Of a stretch of DNA of 64,000 nucleotides, positions 8,855 to 15,253 are shown piece after piece. The notes under the pieces are model-generated. The model saw only the letters and a list, made by a program, of their open reading frames with translations. It ran no database searches and was not told where the DNA came from. Position numbers and translations under genes: made by a program. How positions within the stretch are numbered: position 1 is the stretch's first letter; the number at the start of each line of letters is the position of its first letter. This stretch comes from Phormidium tenue FACHB-1050 (GTDB taxonomy: Bacteria; Cyanobacteriota; Cyanobacteriia; Pseudanabaenales; Pseudanabaenaceae): assembly GCF_014696925.1 (NCBI RefSeq), contig NZ_JACJQY010000006.1, forward strand, positions 1 through 64,000, written 5' to 3'.

Positions 8855-9496
8855 ATGGGTACATTGACCGATATTTTCGTTGCTCAAAAAGAGCAACGAT
8901 TTGATTTTCTGCGTGAAAACTTTCCGCGAATTTTTTATAAGTATTATCACGATCGGTTTGCCATTAAGCAAAGGCAACTCAAACCTTTTACTACTTTTCT
9001 TGACTCTCATCTTTCTAAACCTATCGATATCAATGTCACGGCTCGGTTTCTCAAGCAACATCGTGCTGATGCTCAAGCTTTCGTCGCTACGGCTATTAAC
9101 GAAGTCGTTAAGTTTAACAATGTTCAACTTCTAGGTGGGGTTGCACCTCATTCAGCTAATCTTGTACGGGATTTATTCGCTGATGAGGATTCTTTAATCG
9201 TTAGTATCAGTCAGGATATTGTGATCGAAATTATTGATTTTCTCTGTTTAGATCCTCACTATCCCATCCTTTGTGATATTTGCTTCCCCTGCACTAGTCA
9301 AGTGATTGTGGCGGCTCGTAAAAAACGAATTCCTGTATCAGTAAGAGTTATCAGACCTCCTCTAAGTTTCAAATCCAACCGCCATCGTATCATTGCTTGC
9401 GAGAACTGGGATGTAATTGTGCAATATGCTAGTGCTGATGTTGTTCTGAAGCTATGCAGTATTCCTTGGTTAGATGAAATTCCTTGTTTCGACTAG
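8855..9496 (+). CDS. Hypothetical protein
   Basis: A 213-aa protein from the ATG at 8855, chosen because GGAG lies six bases upstream. GTG 8813 and ATG 8840 are in-frame alternatives. No known domain was recognised. The sequence is globular with no membrane segment. The middle part (about 125-165) contains a cysteine cluster, CDICFPC, within an alternating hydrophobic region that could bind metal. It sits between the replication gene and the PRTRC cluster and shares a bidirectional terminator with the latter. Confidence 0.6.
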   Translation: MGTLTDIFVAQKEQRFDFLRENFPRIFYKYYHDRFAIKQRQLKPFTTFLDSHLSKPIDINVTARFLKQHRADAQAFVATAINEVVKFNNVQLLGGVAPHSANLVRDLFADEDSLIVSISQDIVIEIIDFLCLDPHYPILCDICFPCTSQVIVAARKKRIPVSVRVIRPPLSFKSNRHRIIACENWDVIVQYASADVVLKLCSIPWLDEIPCFD

Positions 9497-9519
9497 ATTG
9501 GCTCGATCAGGAAAGAGAT

Positions 9520-9565
9520 AAGCAGTCCGCGCTGCTCTTTTTTATCGGATTAGCTCGGACTGCTT
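9520..9565. terminator. Bidirectional terminator
   Basis: Stem AAGCAGTCCG/CGGACTGCTT with T-rich flanks separates the convergent genes ending at 9496 and 9569. Confidence 0.7.
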
Positions 9566-9568
9566 GTT

Positions 9569-10408
9569 TTATTGTTGAGGCTTAGCTTTCATGTATTGTT
9601 TTGGCTTGCCAATCAATGCTGCTACTTCCTCAGGGGTGTTGAATCTAGACCATGCATTGCCATGTTTGCAATTTACATAGGTAGCAAAACGGGTCAGGGT
9701 TCCGCTTAGTAAGCGTAGGAGCATGTCCAATGCTTCATCGGCTATGCGGTGATTGATCGACATCGACTGAGCATTGGCGATCGCTGATTCTTCACAGGAT
9801 AGTACTTGCTGCATTGACTCTTGCTTCACCAGTAAATCTGGATGTTGTAGGACTGGTGATGGCAGAGCCGTACAAAATGTGGGGACATGAAAGGCTCCTT
9901 TCATACTTTCCACTGTATCTTTAGAGCCGAGGAGTACTTGCCCAGATTCGTAGTGATTGCCACAGTCTAACCAGAATGTTGTTTTTCCATTTTCTAAAAC
10001 TTTGGCTATTTCTGCTCTGGCTTCGGGATTGTCCACGGCTCCAATACAAATTGTCAGGTGTTTCCATCGCGATGTTGCCATGTCTGCTCTAAAGGATGAG
10101 GTAATAGCACTAATTTCGATGCCCCATTGCAGTCCATATCTGGCGGCGAGAACAGATGCTTTGGGTAAGCTGAGGTCACTGGGAATAAAGTTTTGGCGCG
10201 GAATATTGGTTGCTTCTACTAGATCTGGATCGATGAAAGTAACTGATACCTTTTTCCCGACCTGTTTTTGTAAATAGGCGATGCGTGGCAAGTTCACGGC
10301 TAACCATCCGCCTGTGCCGCCACAGCCGATGAGAATTAGGTCTAGTTCTTCATAGGCTGGTAGCAGAATTGGAACGGCTTCGGTAAAGGGTAATGATAGG
10401 TTTGACAT
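9569..10408 (-). CDS. PRTRC ThiF-family E1-like protein
   Basis: A 279-aa Rossmann-fold protein of the ThiF/MoeB/E1 family. The nucleotide-binding loop GCGGTGG lies near residue 28. FIDPDLVEATNIPRQNF follows, with the Asp and Arg expected for adenylation, then CIGAVDNPEAR. It should adenylate the C-terminus of a ubiquitin-like partner, probably the 70-aa protein encoded at 12826-13038. The start was set to the ATG at 10408, which overlaps the stop of the JAB gene (TAATG) and so implies translational coupling. It is the last gene of the operon. No CxxC zinc knuckles are visible, as in other PRTRC ThiF proteins. Confidence 0.82.
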   Translation of the reverse strand: MSNLSLPFTEAVPILLPAYEELDLILIGCGGTGGWLAVNLPRIAYLQKQVGKKVSVTFIDPDLVEATNIPRQNFIPSDLSLPKASVLAARYGLQWGIEISAITSSFRADMATSRWKHLTICIGAVDNPEARAEIAKVLENGKTTFWLDCGNHYESGQVLLGSKDTVESMKGAFHVPTFCTALPSPVLQHPDLLVKQESMQQVLSCEESAIANAQSMSINHRIADEALDMLLRLLSGTLTRFATYVNCKHGNAWSRFNTPEEVAALIGKPKQYMKAKPQQ

Positions 10409-11109
10409 TACCAATCCTCCACTAAGCAATCTGTTAGTTGTGCTGGTAACTCTAAGATTCCTGTGGTTGGGGTTTCGTAGAAATGTCCGTACATCCCTAC
10501 TCGCATCCTAATCTGTGGGTTGGAGAAGATTTCGCCTAGTACTCCATAGATCCGAAATCCTGTCTCATCTCGATTATCTGTGTCTGAGAAATAGGCTCTC
10601 ATGCCATGATGGGAATGGATTTCGATGATGGCTTTGCTGTAACTGCTGTTCGCACTATTGTCCAAGGGCTTGCAGGATGTGGCTGTTTGTTCTTGATCTG
10701 GAATTGCGAGCTGCCAATTTCCATTTTCAAAATATAGGTGAAATACGATCTCTACGGGGTGATTGTTGGCATCGCAAGCAATGCGTGAGGCTTCGAGCAT
10801 TTGCTCTACCAGAAATAGGGGAACTGCTGGATAGGTCATCTGCACGGATGCGGATATTGCTCTTAGTCCTTTAGCTTTGTAATAAGATACTGGCGCGATC
10901 GCTTCTAATCCTTGTCTCTTGGCTCTCACAAATGTGCCGTTGCTGCCATAGACATACTCATACATTGAGGTTGCGGCGATTTCGGGTAGGCTTTGACTGG
11001 TGGCGATGATGTGCTGAATTAATGGGGGATTGTTGTAGGCGATCGTTGTCGGTGGTGATGCGGGATTTATTGTGGCTACGTGCTTTTGGACATGTTCTAG
11101 TAATTTCAT
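10408..11109 (-). CDS. PRTRC protein A, JAB/JAMM peptidase-like
   Basis: A 233-aa protein with a JAMM signature near residues 160-180: E-I-H-S-H-H-G-M-R-A-Y-F-S-D-T-D. The two His and the Asp are the expected zinc ligands. Enzymes of this family remove ubiquitin-like tags. The start at 11109 was chosen because ATGA overlaps the stop of the E2-like gene. The longer reading frame (to 11289) lies inside that gene and was rejected. It is flanked by E2-like and E1-like genes, which fits a conjugation/deconjugation pathway. Confidence 0.82.
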   Translation of the reverse strand: MKLLEHVQKHVATINPASPPTTIAYNNPPLIQHIIATSQSLPEIAATSMYEYVYGSNGTFVRAKRQGLEAIAPVSYYKAKGLRAISASVQMTYPAVPLFLVEQMLEASRIACDANNHPVEIVFHLYFENGNWQLAIPDQEQTATSCKPLDNSANSSYSKAIIEIHSHHGMRAYFSDTDNRDETGFRIYGVLGEIFSNPQIRMRVGMYGHFYETPTTGILELPAQLTDCLVEDW

Positions 11110-11813
11110 CGGTTGATTACCATATTGATTGCTACCTGCACAGAACTGCCACATTGGACGAGATCGTTGATGGGGTAGTGGTTGCTGTTCTGCAATTGGA
11201 TCAGTTTTTCGCGGATGTCTTCTGGATGGGTAGTGGATTTGCCGTTCATGAGATGATTGTTGAACGGTGCTGTCACGAACATCTCCCATGCTTTCGCTAG
11301 TCGCTCGATCCCTTCTGTATAGTTGCTTAAGTTATTCTCAGTTCCCATACAGATCCTGCCATCTCCATAGATGTTTGGTAATGGCACATGGTAAATGGGT
11401 GCTTCGGCGGCAAAGGTTTTTCGCTTGGTTGCCCAGATATAGCAAGTGTCACCACATAGCATAAACACTATTCCCATCATGGGAATGGTTAGGGAGATTG
11501 GCTCTCCACTGCTATCTATGTTGGTGAAAGTGAATGTCGATTTTGCGGGTGGTATAAACTGTACATACCATTGTCCTTGACGGCAGATTCCCATGCGTTT
11601 TACTCCGTTGGGTATCCAGCCTGTGTCGATGCGTTCGTGCTGAAAGGCGGCTCTTACTGTGTCGGGGGATAGAAACTTATAGGTTTCTCGCTCTCCCTGT
11701 CGATATTGAAAGCAGTAATGTCCTCCTTTCAAAAACAGGAGTTTTGCCTCTGCTTCGATTAATGGATAACCATCGGGCTTTAGGGCATCTTGGAGTAGAT
11801 CTAGGGTTAGCAT
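11106..11813 (-). CDS. PRTRC protein B, E2-like (Prok-E2_D type)
   Basis: A 235-aa protein resembling the prokaryotic E2-like family found in PRTRC cassettes. The segment VPLPNIYGDGRICMGT (about residues 143-158) holds a candidate catalytic cysteine in the G-R-I-C context used by E2-like enzymes. It would carry the ubiquitin-like protein as a thioester between the E1-like and target proteins. The N-terminal half contains beta-rich sequence typical of the family. It lies 10 bp after the 250-aa gene and overlaps the JAB gene by four bases. Confidence 0.78.
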   Translation of the reverse strand: MLTLDLLQDALKPDGYPLIEAEAKLLFLKGGHYCFQYRQGERETYKFLSPDTVRAAFQHERIDTGWIPNGVKRMGICRQGQWYVQFIPPAKSTFTFTNIDSSGEPISLTIPMMGIVFMLCGDTCYIWATKRKTFAAEAPIYHVPLPNIYGDGRICMGTENNLSNYTEGIERLAKAWEMFVTAPFNNHLMNGKSTTHPEDIREKLIQLQNSNHYPINDLVQCGSSVQVAINMVINR

Positions 11814-11823
11814 TTATTCTTCC

Positions 11824-12576
11824 TCATGCCACAAGATAGTGGTTGTGTATTTCTGGATTCGTCTCTTTGCATCTGTTCCAAAGCCTGACCACCTTGATAC
11901 AATTTGCCGAGTCTTTATCTAACCATTCGATAAATTCTCGATACTTTTGCATAATTGTTTGCGCTTCTGTATAAGCTTCTCTCAGCGTATCTATTACTTC
12001 TACTGTCCAATGAGCATCTACAATGTCATTTTCATAGGAGATGTCCAGCCATAGATTGCCTGTGGACTGGGTTAGCATATCTATGGCTGTAGGTAACAGG
12101 GCGATCATTCCTCTTACCTTTTGGGCTTCCTGACTTAATTTGGGGTAATTGATATAACTCGCGACAGGGGGCAAGTCCTGTTCCAGTTCTCCCTCAATGT
12201 CATTCCATGTATCACCATCTAATCCATGAATTAGGCTCATCAAGAATTTCTCGGTTGCACCTAATTCTTCAAAGTTATCGTAATACCATGAAGTGCCAAG
12301 TGGCTCTACGGGTATATAGGAGATACGTTCTGATTCTGCTAGCAATAATGGCAATGGGAAGAATTGCTCACCTAATAAGGTCAGAAATTCCAACTCTTTC
12401 TCACTATAGGTTTCAAGGCTAGTAACTTTAACACTAGCCTTGGATTGCTGATATTCATCAGGGTAGTAATACTGATACAGTTGCAGCATTGTCGCCCTTT
12501 GCTGGATTGCTTCGAGGTACTCCACGGCTTTATCGGCGGTGCGTGCTGCTAGCCACTCGAATTTAGTTTTGTCCAT
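11824..12576 (-). CDS. PRTRC cluster protein, possibly protein F
   Basis: A 250-aa acidic, mostly helical protein with no recognised motif. It contains W- and Y-rich segments (TSWYYDNFEELG and DGDTWNDIEGELEQD near residues 95-135). It starts one base after the stop of the 83-aa gene and is followed after 10 bp by the E2-like gene, so it belongs to the operon. By position it could correspond to the accessory protein named F in other PRTRC clusters, but the sequence alone does not prove this. Confidence 0.6.
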   Translation of the reverse strand: MDKTKFEWLAARTADKAVEYLEAIQQRATMLQLYQYYYPDEYQQSKASVKVTSLETYSEKELEFLTLLGEQFFPLPLLLAESERISYIPVEPLGTSWYYDNFEELGATEKFLMSLIHGLDGDTWNDIEGELEQDLPPVASYINYPKLSQEAQKVRGMIALLPTAIDMLTQSTGNLWLDISYENDIVDAHWTVEVIDTLREAYTEAQTIMQKYREFIEWLDKDSANCIKVVRLWNRCKETNPEIHNHYLVA

Positions 12577-12577
12577 C

Positions 12578-12829
12578 TCAGAATCCTCGGATTGTCATCG
12601 GTGCGGCGATTGGGCTAGCTCTTTTCAGGTTGTCTAATGTCCTCTGGATAGACAGACTTTGTGTTTGCGATTGGGTGGTTACTTCGCTAAAGTCTTCTAT
12701 CCCGATTGCGCTTAGCTCAATTAATTGAGACCCTTGCTGTTGGTACTGTTCAATCTCCCAAAGTATTTCTAGCAAGGGGTTGATTTCTTCGGGTACTTTC
12801 ATCAAACTGGCGATCGCTGTCTCGCTCAT
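12578..12829 (-). CDS. Small PRTRC-cluster protein
   Basis: An 83-aa protein, Q- and E-rich in the middle and predicted helical. It has no recognised domain. Its start overlaps the stop of the ubiquitin-like gene by ATGA. Its first five residues (MSETA) and the underlying DNA are the same as at the start of the ubiquitin-like gene, which suggests a small local duplication of the translation-initiation region. Confidence 0.55.
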   Translation of the reverse strand: MSETAIASLMKVPEEINPLLEILWEIEQYQQQGSQLIELSAIGIEDFSEVTTQSQTQSLSIQRTLDNLKRASPIAAPMTIRGF

Positions 12830-13038
12830 ACTGTGCCTTTTGTGCCTGCGAGTTTGCAGACATCCACGAGGACATCGCCGTTGGCTTGCACGGTTCTTTC
12901 AATTTTCGAGTTCTTGATTCCTTCAAAATATAGGCTGAGAGTTGCCCTAATTTGTTCATCACTACTCCCGATTTCAGGTGGTACGGGAATTGTCTGTCCT
13001 TCAATCTTGATGTTATAGTTCATTGCTGTTTCGCTCAT
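12826..13038 (-). CDS. PRTRC protein C, ubiquitin-like
   Basis: A 70-aa beta-grasp-type protein. The sequence IKIEGQTIPVPPE, then a helix (DEQIRATLSLYF), then GDVLVDVCKLAGTKG at the C-terminus fits the prokaryotic ubiquitin-like family of PRTRC clusters, which ends in GTKG rather than GG. It is the expected substrate of the E1-like, E2-like and JAB proteins downstream. The ATG overlaps the stop of the upstream gene (ATGA). A second in-frame ATG five codons later is possible. Confidence 0.75.
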   Translation of the reverse strand: MSETAMNYNIKIEGQTIPVPPEIGSSDEQIRATLSLYFEGIKNSKIERTVQANGDVLVDVCKLAGTKGTV

Positions 13039-13355
13039 AGTAAGGTCATCTGTTCTGGTTTTGAGGATACTAAAGATCTCTTGGTGATGGCGATCGGTTC
13101 TGGCTTTTCTTCTTCAACTGTTGCGATCGGCTCTTGACTTGCTAACTCGCTGGCAGCATAGGCTTGAACGATCTCTGCTAGTGGTAATGGAATTGGTATT
13201 AGTTCAGTTAGTCTTATAGTCCGAATCAATGGCATTCCCTGCTCTCGGCAAATGGAGATGATCACCATTCTCTCGGTTGTCGAGTCTGCTTCTGGCAATA
13301 TTTCAATGCACAGCTTTAGTCTGTCTTTATCTAGATCGGTTACTGGATTGGGCAT
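13035..13355 (-). CDS. First gene of the PRTRC cluster, unknown
   Basis: A 106-aa protein with no recognised fold. The first 75 residues alternate hydrophobic and charged segments, and the C-terminal 30 are rich in E, P and S and probably disordered. It leads the seven-gene leftward operon, so its promoter should lie in 13356-13432. By position it could match PRTRC protein E, but this is not supported by a motif. Confidence 0.55.
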   Translation of the reverse strand: MPNPVTDLDKDRLKLCIEILPEADSTTERMVIISICREQGMPLIRTIRLTELIPIPLPLAEIVQAYAASELASQEPIATVEEEKPEPIAITKRSLVSSKPEQMTLL

Positions 13356-13432
13356 GGCTTTTTTGCTAATGGAATTATGGCTATCTTCGTTAGCACTGGC
13401 GCTAGCCGCTTTTAATAAGCATTAATTGAATT

Positions 13433-13478
13433 AAACTAACAGCAAAATCCTCATAGTTGAGGATTTTGCTGTTAGTTT
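13433..13478. terminator. Bidirectional terminator
   Basis: A perfect 21-bp stem (arm AACTAACAGCAAAATCCTCA) with a four-base loop lies just after the stop of the 145-aa gene at 13485 and isolates the PRTRC operon from it. Confidence 0.85.
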
Positions 13479-13484
13479 ACTCGA

Positions 13485-13922
13485 TCAGGCGGCAAGTTTT
13501 CTGTACCTTGGCTTCGCGTTAGACTTGATGCCAACTGGAATTGGGATGCGGGCTGGGAATACTCGTAGATGTTCTTGTGCAAATACTCGAAACTTGGCGG
13601 TGTGATATCTACCGCTATTGCTTACAGTCAGGTACACTCGCTCGTCTAGAATTGCTTCAATTGTTGCTTCGGGCAATTCTGGGCGGGGATATAGTGGGAA
13701 GATATCCGCATGTTCTTGCAAGAATAATTCCACCATCTCAGCAAAGTGTTGTTTAGTCTGTTCCTTGTCAAAACTAGTAATCAATTTTGTCCCAAGCCAT
13801 TGGACAAATACTTTCTGCTCAATGCTGATCGAATATTTCTTGGCTTGAGCTACCCATTCATTTCCTTGATTGGTGGTTCGATTTGATAGCAAGCATTGAT
13901 AGCCTTTGTGAGTGTAAATCAT
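13485..13922 (-). CDS. Hypothetical protein
   Basis: A 145-aa protein without a recognised domain. The N-terminal half includes W- and Q-rich beta-like segments (NEWVAQAKKYSIS, VFVQWLGTKL) and the C-terminus is basic (AKPRYRKLAA). It is a single leftward gene bounded by two strong terminators. It may be an auxiliary plasmid protein; no function can be assigned. Confidence 0.55.
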   Translation of the reverse strand: MIYTHKGYQCLLSNRTTNQGNEWVAQAKKYSISIEQKVFVQWLGTKLITSFDKEQTKQHFAEMVELFLQEHADIFPLYPRPELPEATIEAILDERVYLTVSNSGRYHTAKFRVFAQEHLRVFPARIPIPVGIKSNAKPRYRKLAA

Positions 13923-13975
13923 TGTTACTTTCTCTTTTTCTTAGCTGGGCAAGAGCCTTGAGCGATAGCGACTAA

Positions 13976-14029
13976 AAAAAGCAGAGAGCAATATTGATAG
14001 ATATCTATCAATATTGCTCTCTGCTTTTT
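13976..14029. terminator. Perfect 54-bp palindrome terminator
   Basis: Two 27-base arms are exact reverse complements with no unpaired loop beyond hairpin geometry. A and T runs at the edges allow termination in both directions. It lies three bases after the ssb stop codon. Confidence 0.85.
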
Positions 14030-14032
14030 CAA

Positions 14033-14440
14033 CTAGAAGTCATCATCGTAAATGGGCGATTCTTCATACTCTTCGTCTTCGGCAGACTTTCTCACAACAT
14101 CAATGAAGTTCAGAGATTGGGCATGAATTACTGTCCGCGCATGATGCTTCTTGTCTTTCTTGGACTTGTATTCTTCAGGCTGCGTCAGAACTCCCGTAAC
14201 TTCGACAAAGCGTCCAGATTCTGCTCGCTCTTCGGCATATTCCGCAGTTCCATTCCAGCAAACTACTTTTACCCAAAGCGGTTCTTGGTCGATCCAATTA
14301 CCATCTTTGTCGCGGCGAGGCTTAGGTTGTACGGCGAGGCTGAAGTCTAGTACATCTTTGCCGCTGGTTTTGGTTTGACGCAATTCAGATACATTACCGA
14401 CATAACCAGAGAGGACTACGAGATTAGTTGAATTACACAT
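14033..14440 (-). CDS. ssb: Single-stranded DNA-binding protein
   Basis: A 135-aa OB-fold protein. VVLSGYVGNVSELRQTKTSGK opens the fold, WVKVVCWNGTAEYAEER is the conserved central strand, and GRFVEVTGVL follows. The acidic tail ends in YDDDF, close to the usual DDDIPF tip that recruits replication and repair partners. The ATG at 14440 was chosen because GGAAGGA precedes it; the longer frame to 14500 has no such site. It probably coats plasmid single strands during replication or transfer and may work with the Sak4-like ATPase encoded at 18522-19694. Confidence 0.92.
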   Translation of the reverse strand: MCNSTNLVVLSGYVGNVSELRQTKTSGKDVLDFSLAVQPKPRRDKDGNWIDQEPLWVKVVCWNGTAEYAEERAESGRFVEVTGVLTQPEEYKSKKDKKHHARTVIHAQSLNFIDVVRKSAEDEEYEESPIYDDDF

Positions 14441-14500
14441 GAGTTTTTCCTTCCATTTAGGAATCAGGTCATGGACTTCTACGCGATAGCGTATCTTCAA

Positions 14501-14755
14501 AAAATCTTGGTACTCAACAGGTAAAGATAGGCTGGACTAGCCATTTTTCTATCTTGAAAGCAATTTATCGAACAGTACATAGTAGTTTCTACCGAATTCA
14601 ATCACCTTTTCGAGGTTCATTAAATGGGTAGGACTGCGGACTATTTGTGAAAGCTGTTCATTCTGTTATAGACGCAGGAGATGGTATTAGTCAGGTAATG
14701 GAGGATGAGGCAAAAATCTGAGTTAATCACATTTTAACAAAGCATTGACGAATAC
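14501..14755. other. Intergenic stretch with a possible gene remnant
   Basis: No full gene. On the minus strand an open frame ending at 14549 encodes SQIVRSPTHL followed by MNLEKVIEFGRNYYVLFDK, a protein-like sequence with an internal ATG at 14621. It is only 23 codons from that ATG and is probably a decayed gene end. Confidence 0.3.
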
Positions 14756-15112
14756 TTAGATTCTTACGCGGCGCTTGGTGGTAAAGTTCCAATATGTAGT
14801 AAGAATTTGATAGCTATTTAGGGTTTGAAAGCAGATGACTTGTAAGCCTCTAAGCGAATTGGTAAACTTAGCATAGGGGCTATGTTTGAGTAGGCGATCG
14901 CTAAGTGTATAAACCGTTGCACCATGATGATCAAAGCGCTTTTGACCATAGGCGATCGCTATTTGCATCATTTCGTTACTAATGGCGCGTTGCTGTTGTC
15001 GGCGTTGGAGGTGATTAAGGTCTTTTGCTTTGCAGATGGGGATGAAGTTAACTTTTGATGTTAGGCGATCATCATTGGCGGCGATTTGTTGGATTTGTTT
15101 GTGGGTGTTCAT
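14756..15112 (-). CDS. DUF4258-like small protein
   Basis: A 118-aa basic protein. Residues 38-110 (QQRAISNEMMQIAIAYG, then YTLSDRLLKHSPYAKF and LRGLQVICF) resemble DUF4258-type proteins, which share a RelE-like fold. This could make it a stand-alone toxin-like ribonuclease, but no antitoxin gene adjoins it. It is transcribed away from the NACHT gene, so the two share the divergent promoter region 15113-15253. Confidence 0.45.
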   Translation of the reverse strand: MNTHKQIQQIAANDDRLTSKVNFIPICKAKDLNHLQRRQQQRAISNEMMQIAIAYGQKRFDHHGATVYTLSDRLLKHSPYAKFTNSLRGLQVICFQTLNSYQILTTYWNFTTKRRVRI

Positions 15113-15176
15113 TGTTGTAATGAGGTGATTTGAACACTTGCAGATTAGCTAGAATATTTGGTTCATACCAGTGCAA

Positions 15177-15212
15177 AAAAGGTCAGTAGTTAGTGACCTT
15201 TTCTGACCTTTT
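15177..15212. promoter_or_regulatory. Operator-like AAAAGGTCA repeats
   Basis: AAAAGGTCA at 15177-15185 is mirrored by TGACCTTTT at 15194-15202, and CTGACCTTTT follows at 15203-15212. The three half-sites lie in the divergent promoter region just before the NACHT gene, whose product carries an HTH. Autoregulation is possible; the hairpin could also act as a terminator. Confidence 0.4.
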
Positions 15213-15253
15213 AAAATCTTGTTGGGTTGCGTAAGCTTGGGCTTGTAACTGGT

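Noticed and set aside
10408-11289. Long 293-codon reading of the JAB gene
   Set aside because: The first 60 codons lie inside the E2-like gene in another frame; the ATGA overlap at 11109 gives the natural start.
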